Assembly: GCA_030448225.1 (NCBI GenBank)
Contig: JAUJNJ010000001.1
Span: 1 to 64,000 of the forward strand
Direction of reading: 5' to 3'
DNA from: Phycisphaerae bacterium
Lineage (GTDB): Bacteria > Planctomycetota > Phycisphaerae > Tepidisphaerales > Tepidisphaeraceae
Length of the DNA: 64,000 nucleotides
In this document: one piece after another, positions 24,103 through 33,926 of the stretch
Position numbering within the stretch: the stretch's first letter is position 1
Layout: every line of letters begins with the position of its first letter
Notes under the pieces: model-generated
The model's input: only the letters and a program-made list of their open reading frames with translations
Databases searched by the model: none
Told to the model about the DNA's origin: nothing
Translations under genes and position numbers: made by a program

Positions 24103-25161
24103 ATGAGCATCCTCAACGACATCCTCCGCAACGCCGTGCAGGCCAAGGCGTCCGACGTGCACATCTGCGTCGGCGCGCCCCCGCTGTTCCGCATCCACAC
24201 GGTCGTGCAGCCGAGCGACTTCCCGATCGTGACGCCCGAGGGGGCGCAGCGGCTGGCGAAGGAGCTGCTCAACGAGAAGCGGTACGCGGAGTTCGAGTCG
24301 CACCGCGACGCCGACTTCTCCTACGAGATCCCCGGCCTGTCGCGGTTCCGCGTGAACGCGCACTACCAGCGCAACACGATCGCGTTCGCGTTCCGGACGA
24401 TCAACGACAAGATCCGCCCGATCGAGCAGCTGTTCCTGCCCGAGATCTGCAACAAGCTCACGTACCTCCCGCGCGGCCTGATCCTGGTGACCGGGCCGAC
24501 CGGCTCGGGCAAGAGCACGACGCTGGCCGCGATGGTCGACGCGATCAACCGTCGCGAGCAGGGCCACATCATCACGCTCGAGGACCCGATCGAGTACGCG
24601 TTCGTCAGCAACAAGTGCTGCATCGAGCAGCGCGAGGTCGGGAGCGACGTGCCGAACTTCGGCAGCGGCCTGCGGCACGCGCTGCGGCAGGACCCGGACA
24701 CGATCCTCGTCGGCGAAATGCGCGACCTGGAGACCGTCGGCTCGGCGATCACGGCGGCCGAGACGGGCCACCTGGTCTTCTCGACCCTCCACACGGTCAA
24801 CGCGCCGCAGACGATCGAGCGAATCATCGACGTCTACCCGGCCCAGGAGCAGAACCAGATCCGTTCGATGCTCGCCAACACGCTCCAGGCCGTGATCAGC
24901 CAGACGCTGTTCCGCCGCTCCGACCAGCCGGGCATGGTCCCCGGCGTCGAGGTGATGCTGTGCACGCCCGCGGTGCGCAACTGCATCCGCGAGAACCGCA
25001 TCTTCGAGATCCCGAACATCATCGCGACGAGCCGCGCGCTGGGCATGCAGTCGCTCGACGACTCGATCAAGCAGCTGTTCGTCAACGGCTACATCAGCCG
25101 CGAGGACGCGATCGCCCAGGCGGCGCACCCGGAGAAGCTCGACCGGTCGCTCGCGGCGTGA
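24103..25161 (+). CDS. pilT: Type IV pilus retraction ATPase PilT
   Basis: 352 aa, intact, family length. It contains KASDVHICVGAPP, Walker A GPTGSGKSTT (about residues 131-140), Asp box ITLEDPIEY, Walker B TILVGEMRD (about 202-210), His box GHLVFSTLHT, and a C-terminus with GVEVML and AIRxxIRE-like (AVRNCIRENRIFEIPN). PilT depolymerises pili for twitching. No zinc Cys motif, which distinguishes it from PilB. Presence of both PilB and PilT implies retractile pili. Confidence 0.95.
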   Translation: MSILNDILRNAVQAKASDVHICVGAPPLFRIHTVVQPSDFPIVTPEGAQRLAKELLNEKRYAEFESHRDADFSYEIPGLSRFRVNAHYQRNTIAFAFRTINDKIRPIEQLFLPEICNKLTYLPRGLILVTGPTGSGKSTTLAAMVDAINRREQGHIITLEDPIEYAFVSNKCCIEQREVGSDVPNFGSGLRHALRQDPDTILVGEMRDLETVGSAITAAETGHLVFSTLHTVNAPQTIERIIDVYPAQEQNQIRSMLANTLQAVISQTLFRRSDQPGMVPGVEVMLCTPAVRNCIRENRIFEIPNIIATSRALGMQSLDDSIKQLFVNGYISREDAIAQAAHPEKLDRSLAA

Positions 25162-25301
25162 CCGCCGGCCGGCCGGCCGGCGCGGCGCGCGCGGGACCCT
25201 GTTTCGGGTCCCCCGGGCGCCTCGGCCGGCGGCGCGCCGCTCCCGCGGGGCGCGGGACGTGTCAGGGGATGACGGGGTAGCACAGAAGCTCAGGTGAGAC
25301 G

Positions 25302-26516
25302 ATGCCTACGTACCGCTTCGAATCGAAAAACGCCTCCGGCAAGGTGTCGGTCGGCATCCTGAGCGCCGCGACGCTCGCCGCCGCCTCGCAGCAGCTGCGG
25401 TCGCGGGGGGAGTACATCCTGGCGCTCGCGCCGGCCGACGAGGGGGCGGGCAAGAAGGCGCTGAGCTTCAGCATCTCGCTCGGGCCCAGCGCCCGCGACG
25501 TGCAGAACTTCACGAGCCAGCTCGCGGTCATGATCCGCGCCGGCATCAGCATCCGCTCGGCGATCGAGGGGATCAGCGAGCAGGCCACGAACCCCAAGTT
25601 CAAGGCCATGCTCGTGCAGATGCGCAAGGACGTCGAGAGCGGCAAGCAATTCTCCGACGCGCTGATGCGCTACCCCAAGACGTTCAGCCCGCTGTACATC
25701 AACATGGTCAAGGCGTCGGAGCTGTCGGGCGGCTTCAGCAAGATGCTCGACCGCATCGCCGGCTACCTGATCCAGCAGATCGAGACCGTCAGCATGGTCC
25801 GTGGGGCGATGATCTACCCCGGCATCATCGGGACGCTCGCGGTCGGCACGACCGTGTTCCTGCTCGTGTTCGTCCTGCCTCGCTTCATGGTGATCTTCAA
25901 GGGCAAGGAGGCCGCCCTGCCCGCGCCGACCAAGCTCCTGCTGGCGCTGTCGAGCATGATGACCAACTACTGGTACATCCTGCTGTTCGGCATCGGCGCG
26001 CTCGTGTGGGGCTTCGTCCTGATGATCCGCACCGACTGGGGCCGCACCTGGTGGGACAAGACCAAGCTGACCGTGCCGATCTTCAAGAAGCTGTTCCGCG
26101 CGCTCTACATCAGCCGCTCGCTGCACACGATGGGGCAGCTGATCAACGCCGGCGTGCCCATGCTCGACACGATCAGCATCACGGCCGAGATCAGCGGCAA
26201 CACGATGTACCGGCGGATGTGGCGGTCGGTGCACACGGCGGTGAAGCAGGGCAAGAAGGTGTCGGCGCCGCTTCAGAAGAGCCCCCTGCTGCCGCGGGCG
26301 GTCGTGCAGATGATCGGCGCGGGCGAGGAGTCCGGTAAGCTCGGCGAGGTGCTCGACGAGGTGTCGGAGTTCTACAGCCGCGAGCTCAAGGCCGTCATCA
26401 AGGGCGTCACCGCGATGATCGAGCCGCTGATGATCGTGCTGATGGGCGGCATGGTCGGCTTCATCGCGATGTCGATCATCCTCCCGATCTTCAAGCTCAG
26501 CTCGCTCGTGAAGTGA
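25302..26516 (+). CDS. pilC: Type IV pilus inner-membrane platform protein PilC
   Basis: 404 aa, intact. Two GspF-type domains are separated by a long TM segment: domain 1 (about 65-190) has FTSQLAVMIRAGISIRSAIE, and domain 2 (about 265-395) has SRSLHTMGQLINAGVPMLDTI. TM helices lie near 170-195, 215-245 and at the C-terminus (IVLMGGMVGFIAMSIILPIF). It anchors PilB/PilT at the inner membrane. It follows pilT by 140 bp; the gap holds only GC-rich dyads, including gggaccc/gggtccc. Confidence 0.95.
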   Translation: MPTYRFESKNASGKVSVGILSAATLAAASQQLRSRGEYILALAPADEGAGKKALSFSISLGPSARDVQNFTSQLAVMIRAGISIRSAIEGISEQATNPKFKAMLVQMRKDVESGKQFSDALMRYPKTFSPLYINMVKASELSGGFSKMLDRIAGYLIQQIETVSMVRGAMIYPGIIGTLAVGTTVFLLVFVLPRFMVIFKGKEAALPAPTKLLLALSSMMTNYWYILLFGIGALVWGFVLMIRTDWGRTWWDKTKLTVPIFKKLFRALYISRSLHTMGQLINAGVPMLDTISITAEISGNTMYRRMWRSVHTAVKQGKKVSAPLQKSPLLPRAVVQMIGAGEESGKLGEVLDEVSEFYSRELKAVIKGVTAMIEPLMIVLMGGMVGFIAMSIILPIFKLSSLVK

Positions 26517-26544
26517 ACCCCGGGCGTCCGCCGGCAAAGCGAGA

Positions 26545-26590
26545 TCGACCGCCCCCGCCGCACGACGAGAGTCGGGCGGCGGGGGCGTCT
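26545..26590 (+). terminator. Probable hairpin terminator after pilC
   Basis: Long stem with gcccccgccgc pairing gcggcgggggc, and inner cgac/gtcg pairing around a gaga loop, 30 bp after the pilC stop. It is followed only by gtctcgcgttt, so termination may be weak. Confidence 0.55.
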
Positions 26591-26954
26591 CGCGTTTGCC
26601 GCAGGCTCACGCCTCGATTCGCGGGGAGCATCGGGGGTACCGCCGTAGTGACTTCGAACGGCGTGGAGGCTTGCTCCCACGGATCCCCCGAACGAGAAAT
26701 TGCCGCCCTTCCTCTCGTTGTGCTCCCGAGGGCGTGATCACGACGGGTAAGGACGTGCGGTCCGCCGGCCGGCCGCCGTCGACACGCTGGTCGTCACGAC
26801 GCGCCCGGAAACGGCTCACGGGTGGGCCGGCGTCACGACGTCGTACCGAAACACGATCCGATAACGGCCGCACGACCGGGCTCCCGCCAACTTCCCGACC
26901 GACTTCAATCCCCCGCCTTGACCCGGCCGAGAATCAATCCGATATCCCAGTGAT
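26591..26954. other. Gap between pilC and pilin-like genes
   Basis: About 360 bp with no recognised gene. G+C is somewhat lower than the surroundings, consistent with a promoter for the pilin-like genes. Confidence 0.35.
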
Positions 26955-27494
26955 ATGCGACACCCATTCGTCCAACGGCGCCGGAGCCGCAAGACCCGGC
27001 CCGGGTTCACGCTGATCGAGTCGGCGATGGTGACCGCCATCATCGGCTTCGGCGTGGTCGGGATGGTCGAGCTGCTGGCCGCCGGCACGGTCAGCAACTC
27101 CGAGGGCACCGAGCTGACCACGGCGGTGAACCTGGCGAACAACGTCCGCGAGGTCTCGCTGGGCCTGGCCTACCGCGACCCGCAGTTGCCGCTCCTGTGG
27201 GCGACGAAGGAGGGCACGGGCACGCCGAACCAGCGGGCGCCGCTCTACGACAACGTGTTCGACCTCGACAACGACACGTACTCGCCCCCGCTGGACGTGC
27301 GGCGTCAGCCGATCGCGACTTACAGCAACTGGGCGCAGAAGGTCGTCGTGCAGACCGTGGCGGCGGACAACCTGTCGTCCGTCCGCCCGGACACCCCCGC
27401 CGAGCCGACCGTGCGGATCACCGTCACCGTCACGCGCAACAACCAGCCCGTTCACCAGGCGAGCTGGCTGATCGTGGCGCCGAACACGAACTGA
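26955..27494 (+). CDS. Type IV pilin-like protein (minor pseudopilin, PilV-like)
   Basis: 179 aa. A basic leader of 17 residues ends RPG, followed by FTLIESAMVTAIIGFGVVGMV: the prepilin peptidase site is G|F with Glu at mature position 5, as required for pilin assembly. The rest is a small globular domain of Asp/Asn-rich sequence. It is the first of three pilin-like genes; the next starts 7 bp downstream. Size and context suggest a minor pilin rather than the major fibre subunit. Intact. Confidence 0.82.
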   Translation: MRHPFVQRRRSRKTRPGFTLIESAMVTAIIGFGVVGMVELLAAGTVSNSEGTELTTAVNLANNVREVSLGLAYRDPQLPLLWATKEGTGTPNQRAPLYDNVFDLDNDTYSPPLDVRRQPIATYSNWAQKVVVQTVAADNLSSVRPDTPAEPTVRITVTVTRNNQPVHQASWLIVAPNTN

Positions 27495-27501
27495 GGCAAG
27501 C

Positions 27502-28867
27502 ATGTATCCCACCACCCCCCGTCCGACCCGGGCGGCGGCGGCCCCCGGGGCCGCGCGCCGCGTCCCCCCGCCCGGCCCGTGCGCCCCGCGCCCCCACCGG
27601 CGCGGCGTGACGTCGGTCCTGGCGATGCTCTACCTCGTGCTGTTCTCGGCGCTGGCCGTCGGCTTCTACGCCGTCGCCACCACGTCGGTGCAGGTCGCCG
27701 CCAACGAGCGCGACGTGGCCGCGGCGCAGTGGGCGGCCGAGTCGGGCATGAGCTTCGTCCGCCACCACCTCTGGAAGATCAGCGTCCCGCCGAACACGAC
27801 CGAGGAGGGGCTGCTCGACGCGGTCTACTACGACCTGGCGGCGCAGCTCGACGGCACCGGGAACATGACCGGCAGCCTCGTCGGCTTCTCCGACAGCGCG
27901 ACGCTGGCGATCCCGGCGGCGGGGAACAAGTACATCCCGCTCGACGCCGAGGGCCGCGGGTTCCGCGCGACGATGAGGCGCGAGGGCAAGAAGCTGCGGG
28001 TCAAGGTCGTCGGCAACTTCGCCTCCTCCGCCCGCGGCATCGAGCTGACCTACGACATCGCCGAGAAGGCCAGCCGCATCTTCGACTACGGCCTGGCGTC
28101 CAAGGGCACGATCATCACCCAGGGCAGCAGCTGGGTGCAGGGCCAGGTCGACCCGACCAAGGGCAGCGTGCTCTCGGCCCTGACCACGTCCGCCTACCCG
28201 ACGGTCGTCATCGACGGCCAGGGCATCAGCGGCGACATCACGTACATGTCGACCGCGCCCCGGCCCACGTTCAAGGGCGACGTCGGCAACGAGAGCAACG
28301 CCGCGGTCATCTGGTCGAAGCACATCCACTCCATCGCCGAGGCGCCGGAGTTCCCCACGGTCGACACGAGCATTTTCGAGAAGTACGTGCAGCGCACGTA
28401 CGTCGCCGGCGGCGTGAACAACGTCTACGAGAACGTCCGCGTCCCGCCGAACACGAACCCCGGGTTCAACGGCGGCGACGTAATCCGCGGCGTGCTGTTC
28501 ATCGAGCGGCCGAACAGCGTCAAGTTCAACGGCAACGTGAAGATCGAGGGCGTGATCGTCGTCGACACCGGCGACACCGCCGGCGACGGCAGCCTGGCCT
28601 CAAACGTGCTGGAGTTCTCCGGCACCGGCGGCACGAAGACCGGCGTCGAGAGCCTGCCGATCACCGAGCACCAGTTCGACGGGCTCCGCGACCTCAAGGG
28701 CTCGTTCATCCTCGCGCCCGGGTTCGACGTGAAGCTCACCGGTAACTTCGGCGCGGTCAACGGCAGCATCGTCGGCCAGCACCGGCACGACCAACTACCC
28801 CAGCGGCCTGCGCTTCGGCGAACACTACTTCCCGGTGCCGGGCACGTACCGCGAGGTGAAGCCATGA
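27502..28867 (+). CDS. PilX-like membrane-anchored pilus accessory protein (frameshifted)
   Basis: About 454 aa. A Pro/Arg-rich N-terminus (1-35) and one TM helix (VLAMLYLVLFSALAVGFYAV) are followed by AANERDVAAAQWAAESGMSF, the PilX/N-terminal pattern of minor pilins without a classical FTLIE site. The large C-terminal part is beta-rich with Gly/Asn turns, compatible with a pilus-tip adhesin-like domain. An extra C near 28779 breaks the frame at GSIVG; correction gives STGTTNYPSGLRFGEHYF and a TGA at 28865-28867 overlapping the next ATG (ATGA). Function is inferred from position. Confidence 0.68.
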
Positions 28868-29432
28868 GACACGCCACCACACACGCACGCGTCGCCGCCC
28901 CCGGCCCCCGCACCGGCCGCCCCCGCGGGCTGAGCCTGCCCGAGGTGATGATCAGCCTGTCGATCAGCGTGATGCTGCTCGTCGCGGTGTCCGGCGTTCA
29001 CCGCCTCGGCGCGCAGGCGGTGGAGATGAACGACCGGTTCTTCCGCGCGCCCTCGCAAGCCGCCCGGATCACGGTCAGCCAGTTGCTGACCGAGATCCGC
29101 CGGTGCGACTCGGTCGACGTGACCGCCACGACGGTCGACGTGATCCGCCCGGCCGAGGACAAGACGACCGGCGAGATCTACCGCCGCTTCGCCTACGACG
29201 CGGCCAACCGCCGGATCACGGTGCAGATCTTCAAGGCCGGCGACGTCGGCGGGACGGTCTACACGATGGCCAGCAACGTCGACGCCTGCGTTCGGCCCGG
29301 CCGAGATGGTGAAGGACTCGAACGAGGCGTGGGTCGTCGTCCGGGTGCCGCTCATGCTGACGGTGTCCGTCGGCTCGAACGACATCACGCTCAACGGCGC
29401 CGCCGCCCCTCGCCGGGCACAGGAAGAGCTGA
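28864..29432 (+). CDS. Pilin-like protein (PilW/PulJ-like, frameshifted)
   Basis: About 189 aa. The leader ends RPRG, then LSLPEVMISLSISVMLLVAVSG. The G|L(S)LPEV site keeps Glu at position 5, so it resembles a class III signal with an unusual residue 1. The middle contains LLTEIRRCDSVDV and PAEDKTTGEIYRRFAYD, PilW-like. An extra G near 29290 shifts the frame; correction gives FGPAEMVKDSNEAWVVVRVPL. A second shift near 29405 would end the protein at the TGA at 29430-29432; otherwise the frame runs to 29614 through a terminator-like hairpin, which is unlikely. Overlaps the previous gene by four bases. Confidence 0.65.
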
Positions 29433-29460
29433 GCGCCCTGCCAAAGTCTGTCCCCCACCA

Positions 29461-29508
29461 CCGCCGCGCGGCGGGCCGCCCGAGCCGGGGGCCCCGCGGC
29501 GTTTTTCG
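29461..29508 (+). terminator. Possible terminator of the pilin gene group
   Basis: GC-rich dyad (ccgccgcgcggcggg ... ccgcggcg) ending in gttttt (near 29499-29505). Pairing is imperfect. Confidence 0.5.
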
Positions 29509-29610
29509 TCCCGCCAGGCACACACGGGCGCGCGCTCGCCGCATGGGACCGCCCCCGCGACCCGCACTTTCCACGCCCCCGCCGGGCCGACGCGGCTACA
29601 ATCTCGTCGC

Positions 29611-30768
29611 ATGAAGTATTCTTACGGCGAGTTCGACGGCCAAGAGTTCCCCACTCAGGACAAGCTCTTCTCGTTCGACCAATTGATGAACTTCATCATG
29701 CAGTACGGCGAGAACGCGCTGAAGGCGATCGAGAAGATGCTGAAGGAGCCGGGCGACGAGCAGCAGTCGGACATGCTCGAGCAGCTCCTGCAGGAGGGGA
29801 TGCTCGACAAGGACGGCAAGGGCAAGCTCCGCCTCACGCCCCGGGCCGTCGGGCGGATGCAGCAGAAGGCGCTGATGGAGGTGTTCGTCAACCTCCGCGA
29901 GGGCCAGCGCGACGGGCACCGCAAGATCACGCCCGGCGCCAACGGCGAGCGCATCGAGGGGACCAAGCCGTACCAGTTCGGCGACCCGGTCAGCGAGCTC
30001 GACCTGCACGCCACGCTCCGCAACGCGCTCGCGCGCCACGGCCTGCCGGCCAAGGGGTCGGGCAAGATCAACTTCGGGGAGCGCGACCTCGAGCTTCACC
30101 AGCACGAGGGCGTGACGAGTTGCTCCACCGTCGTCCTGCTCGACATGAGCGGCTCGATGATGCGCTACGGGCGGTTCCTGTCGGCCAAGAAGGTCGCGAT
30201 GGCGATGCAGGGGCTCGTCCGCACCCGCTTCCCGCAGGACTCGATCGACTTCGTCGGCTTCTACTCCGGCGCGAACAAGATCCCGGAGGTCATGCTCCCG
30301 CTGGCGATGCCCAAGCCGGTGACCGTTTACGATTACCAGGTCCGGCTGAAGGTGCCGATCGACAAGATCGACCGCGCGCCCCAGCACTTCACGAACCTGC
30401 ACATGGGCCTGCAGATGGCCCGCCGCATCCTGCGGAAGCGCACGAGCGAGAACAAGCAGTTGTTCATCATCACCGACGGTCAGCCCACGGCGCACGTCGA
30501 GGGGGACTTCGTCCACCTGCTCTACCCGCCGGACCCCAAGAGCACGGTCGCCACGCTGAAGGAGGCGGTGCTGGCGGTGAAGGAGGGGTGTCGCGTGAGC
30601 ACGTTCGCGCTCATCGAGGACTACTGGGGCATGGAGTGGGTCGGCTTCGTCGACCAGCTCACAAAGCTCACCAAGGGCGTCGCCTTCTACACCAGCAGCG
30701 GCGAGTTGGCGAACTGCGTGATGGAGAGCTACCTCAGCGGACGGAAGAAGAAGGCGTACATCGCGTGA
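29611..30768 (+). CDS. VWA domain protein (CoxE-like)
   Basis: 385 aa, intact. The N-terminal half is helical with DMLEQLLQEGMLDKDGKGKLRLTPRAVGRMQ. The C-terminal half is a von Willebrand A domain with a complete-looking MIDAS DMSGSM at about residues 179-184, plus FIITDGQPTAH. This plan matches the VWA partners of MoxR-type AAA+ ATPases, which act as cytosolic chaperones; no MoxR gene is visible in the window. No signal peptide. It follows the pilin genes after a probable terminator, so a pilus role is only suggested by proximity. Confidence 0.82.
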   Translation: MKYSYGEFDGQEFPTQDKLFSFDQLMNFIMQYGENALKAIEKMLKEPGDEQQSDMLEQLLQEGMLDKDGKGKLRLTPRAVGRMQQKALMEVFVNLREGQRDGHRKITPGANGERIEGTKPYQFGDPVSELDLHATLRNALARHGLPAKGSGKINFGERDLELHQHEGVTSCSTVVLLDMSGSMMRYGRFLSAKKVAMAMQGLVRTRFPQDSIDFVGFYSGANKIPEVMLPLAMPKPVTVYDYQVRLKVPIDKIDRAPQHFTNLHMGLQMARRILRKRTSENKQLFIITDGQPTAHVEGDFVHLLYPPDPKSTVATLKEAVLAVKEGCRVSTFALIEDYWGMEWVGFVDQLTKLTKGVAFYTSSGELANCVMESYLSGRKKKAYIA

Positions 30769-30828
30769 GATGAGGATCGGCGGCATCTCTCGGCGCCGAT
30801 CTGGTAGAGTGTGCCGGCAGGAGGCTCA

Positions 30829-31065
30829 ATGAACTTAAGACTCAAGCCTGAGGTTGAACAGTTCATTCACGACCAAGTCAAAGCCGGTCACTTCACCAGC
30901 CCGGAAGAGGCGGTTGAGGCGGGCGTGGCACGCCTCATGTCGGAGCCACAACGTGACCGTCTCGACCATCAGGATGTAAGGGACATCCTGAAGGCTCGCG
31001 AGCAGGTCCGACGTGGCGAGACGTTTACCGCGGCGGAGGTTCGATCGAAGCTGCTTGGGACGTGA
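30829..31065 (+). CDS. parD: ParD-like antitoxin
   Basis: 78 aa. The N-terminal ribbon-helix-helix (MNLRLKPEVEQFIHDQVKAG) and FTSPEEAVEAGVARLM are typical of ParD/CopG antitoxins, which bind DNA as dimers and repress their own operon. The C-terminal tail wraps the toxin. The ATG at 30829 is preceded by AGGAGG with a 5-base spacer. Its stop overlaps the toxin start (GTGA). The G+C of the pair is lower than its neighbours, a sign of transfer. Confidence 0.9.
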   Translation: MNLRLKPEVEQFIHDQVKAGHFTSPEEAVEAGVARLMSEPQRDRLDHQDVRDILKAREQVRRGETFTAAEVRSKLLGT

Positions 31066-31379
31066 TCCCGCCGATGCGGAAGACCTACCGGATCATCTAT
31101 TCCGCGCAAGCGTACGACGACCTGCGTCAGATTCGTGACTATATCGCCCGGCATTCGCCGGAGAACGCGCGGAAAACCGTCGCGCGCTTGATCGATGCGG
31201 CAGACGACTTGAACGTCCTGCCACACCGGTACGCGGTCGTCGAAAACCCGGGCGCAGCCGGCGGCGAAGTCCGCTCGTTGCCTATGCCGCCGTACCTCAT
31301 CCGCTTTGAAATTGATGAGCGGAACGAGGCCGTCACGATCATGGCGGTCCGTCACGGCGCGCGGAAGTTGGACCCGTAG
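31062..31379 (+). CDS. parE: ParE/RelE superfamily toxin
   Basis: 105 aa. YRIIYSAQAYDDLRQIRDYIA, SPENARKTVARLIDAADDL and a C-terminal RFEIDERNEAVTIMAVRHGARKLDP match the ParE plasmid-stabilisation toxin family, whose ParE members poison gyrase. The start could be the GTG at 31062, overlapping parD, or the ATG at 31074. It is complete, so the module could be active. RelE-type mRNA cleavage cannot be excluded from sequence alone. Confidence 0.9.
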   Translation: MIPPMRKTYRIIYSAQAYDDLRQIRDYIARHSPENARKTVARLIDAADDLNVLPHRYAVVENPGAAGGEVRSLPMPPYLIRFEIDERNEAVTIMAVRHGARKLDP

Positions 31380-31526
31380 TACGGGGCGCGTACACCGCAT
31401 CCCGCCTCCCCCTGTTTTGACATCCCCCCTGCCACGGCTACACTCTCCGCCGCCCATAAACGCGGACGAGGCAAGGCGTTTGGTCCACTCCTGCGGCGCG
31501 GGCAAGACTTTCGGAAAGGAGACGGC

Positions 31527-33926
31527 TTGCCGTCGGCGTCTCGTAGGATCTGCGTCCCGCTGCTCACGATCGCCCTCGCCACGCCGCCCCTGGCCGCGCA
31601 GCCCCGCCCCGCCGCGCCCGCCGCGCCGGCCCCCGGCGCGACGCGCCCCAGCGCTACGCCCGCCCTGGCCGGGCGCGTCGTGGAAGACGTGCGGATCCTC
31701 GGCAACAAGACCGTCTCGACCGCCAGCATCAAGAACCTGATCCGCACCCGCGCCGGCGAGCGCTACGACCCCGCCACCGTCGAGGAGGATTACCAGCGCA
31801 TCTACAGCCAGTTGCGCAAGTTCTCCAACGTCGAGGCGCGCGTCGAACCGACGGCGGCCGGCGTGATCGTGATCTTCGAGGTCAGCGAGCAGCAGCAGAT
31901 CGTCAGCGTCTCGTTCCGCGGCAACCGCAAGATCGACACCCTCACCCTCCGCGACGCCGTCGAGGTCGGCGTGGGCGAGTCGATCGATCCGTTCCGCATC
32001 TCGCTCTCGCGCAACGCGATCGAGGCGTTGTACCGCGAGAAGAACTACCCGCTGGCCCACGTCGAGGTGCCGCCGGAGCCGCTGAACGAGCGCGGCGAGT
32101 TGATCTTCAACATCGTCGAGGGCCCCAACGTCCGCGTCCGTAACGTGGAGTTCAAGGGCGCCAAGTCCTTCAGCCCCGAACGGCTCGCCCGGACGATCCG
32201 GACCGCGCCGTGGGTCTTCATCTTCCGCCCCGGCCGCTACGAGCCGGAGCAGATCGACGAGGACGTGGCGAACCTGCGGCGGTTCTACGAGAGCAAGGGG
32301 TTCTTCGACGCCCGCGTCGGCCGCAAGGTGATCTGGTCGCCCGATTTGTCGGAGATCGAGGTCGACTTCCTGATCGACGAGGGCCAGCGCTACACGATCG
32401 ACCGCGTCCGCTTCGAGGGCAACGCGCGGCTGTCCGAGGCCGACCTGCGGGCGCGGATGAAGCTGCTCGAGGGCCAGCCGTACGACAACGAGCTCCAGAC
32501 CCGCGACGTGCGGGAGATGGTGCGGGCGTACAGCCCGTTCGGCTTCATCTACCAGCCGCAGTCGGACGACCCGGACTACCTGCGGATCGACGCCCGCCCG
32601 GTCTTCCTGGAGGAGCCGGGGAAGGTCGAGCTCGTCTACACGATCAACGAGGGCAAGCCGTTCCGCGTCGGTCAGGTGATCGTGAAGGGGAACTACAAGT
32701 CGAAGGACAAGATCGTCCTACGCGACCTGCGGTTCGCGCCCGGCGACCTCTACGACGCCGGCAAGGTGCAGGACGCGCAGGAGCGCCTCCGCCGCGCGGG
32801 GTACTTCGACTTCGTGAACGTCACGCCGATCGGGACCGACCCCGAGTACCGCTCGCTGCTGGTGGAACTGCAGGAGGCGCGCACGGCGTCGTTCAACATC
32901 GGCGCGGGCGTGAACTCCAACGGCGGCATCGGCGGCAACATCAGCTACAGCCAGCAGAACTTCGACATCGCCAACCCGCCGGACGACTGGCGCGATTTGT
33001 TCTCCGACACCTCGTTCACCGGCGCCGGCCAGCGGTTCCGCGTCAGCCTCGAGCCCGGCACCCGCGCGAGCAACGCCAGCATCCTGTTCACCGAGCCGTG
33101 GCTGTTCGACCAGCCCTACAGCCTGTCGACCGAGGCCTACCTGCGCGACCGCGTCCGCGAGGACTACGACGACCGCCGCGTCGGCGGGCGCGTCACGTTC
33201 GGCAAGCGGTTCAACTACACCTGGTCCGGCGCGCTGACGCTCCGCGGCGAGGACGTGGAGATCCACGGCGTCGACGACCCGCCGATCCGCGCACCCGAGA
33301 TCCTCGAGCAGCGCGGCCACAACACGCTGACGAGCGTCGCCCTGCAGGCGAAACGCGACACGGTCAACCCCGGCGTCTTCCCCTACCGCGGCACGGTCAC
33401 CACCGCCAGCGTCGAGGGGTACGGCCTGCTCGGCGGCGACTACAACTTCCAGAAGTTCACGATCGGCTGGGACGGGTACGCCACCCTCGCCGAGGACCTG
33501 ACCGACCGCAAGACCGTCCTGGGCCTCCACGCCAACGCCGGGTACATCACCGGCGACTCGGTCTTCTTCGAGCGGTTCTACGGCGGCGGCATCGGCAACA
33601 TCCGCGGCTTCCGCTTCCGCGGCATCAGCCCCCGCTCCGGGCTCGACGACGACCCGATCGGCGGCGAGTTCCTCCTCAGCGGGTCGGCCGAGGTCAACTT
33701 CCCGCTCGTCGGCGAGACGCTCCGCGGCGTCGCGTTCACCGACGTCGGCACCGTCGAGGAGGACCTCGGGATTTCCACGATCCGCTCGAGCGTCGGCGCC
33801 GGCATCCGCCTCGTCCTGCCGTTCTTCGGCCAGGCCCCGCTCGCGGTCGACTTCGGCATCCCGATCACGAAGGACGACGAGGACGAGACGCAGTTCATCA
33901 GCTTCTCGTTCGGCTTCACGCAGTAA
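31527..33926 (+). CDS. bamA: Outer-membrane protein assembly factor BamA
   Basis: 799 aa, intact. A signal peptide (to about residue 25) is followed by five POTRA domains, beginning at VVEDVRILGNK, VSVSFRGNRK, RVRNVEFKGA, TIDRVRFEGN and RVGQVIVKGN. The Omp85 barrel then has the GGIGNIRGFRFRG loop-6 motif (IRGF) and a final strand ISFSFGFTQ. It inserts beta-barrel proteins into the outer membrane. The start is a TTG at 31527 supported by AAAGGAGA six bases upstream; no ATG fits. Followed by skp and lpxD, the classical order. Confidence 0.95.
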   Translation: MPSASRRICVPLLTIALATPPLAAQPRPAAPAAPAPGATRPSATPALAGRVVEDVRILGNKTVSTASIKNLIRTRAGERYDPATVEEDYQRIYSQLRKFSNVEARVEPTAAGVIVIFEVSEQQQIVSVSFRGNRKIDTLTLRDAVEVGVGESIDPFRISLSRNAIEALYREKNYPLAHVEVPPEPLNERGELIFNIVEGPNVRVRNVEFKGAKSFSPERLARTIRTAPWVFIFRPGRYEPEQIDEDVANLRRFYESKGFFDARVGRKVIWSPDLSEIEVDFLIDEGQRYTIDRVRFEGNARLSEADLRARMKLLEGQPYDNELQTRDVREMVRAYSPFGFIYQPQSDDPDYLRIDARPVFLEEPGKVELVYTINEGKPFRVGQVIVKGNYKSKDKIVLRDLRFAPGDLYDAGKVQDAQERLRRAGYFDFVNVTPIGTDPEYRSLLVELQEARTASFNIGAGVNSNGGIGGNISYSQQNFDIANPPDDWRDLFSDTSFTGAGQRFRVSLEPGTRASNASILFTEPWLFDQPYSLSTEAYLRDRVREDYDDRRVGGRVTFGKRFNYTWSGALTLRGEDVEIHGVDDPPIRAPEILEQRGHNTLTSVALQAKRDTVNPGVFPYRGTVTTASVEGYGLLGGDYNFQKFTIGWDGYATLAEDLTDRKTVLGLHANAGYITGDSVFFERFYGGGIGNIRGFRFRGISPRSGLDDDPIGGEFLLSGSAEVNFPLVGETLRGVAFTDVGTVEEDLGISTIRSSVGAGIRLVLPFFGQAPLAVDFGIPITKDDEDETQFISFSFGFTQ

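Noticed and set aside
28864..30768. Fusion of pilin-like and VWA proteins in one open frame
   Set aside because: The single frame results from an upstream indel; corrected frames end at 28867 and about 29432, and the VWA protein has its own ATG at 29611 after a terminator-like hairpin.
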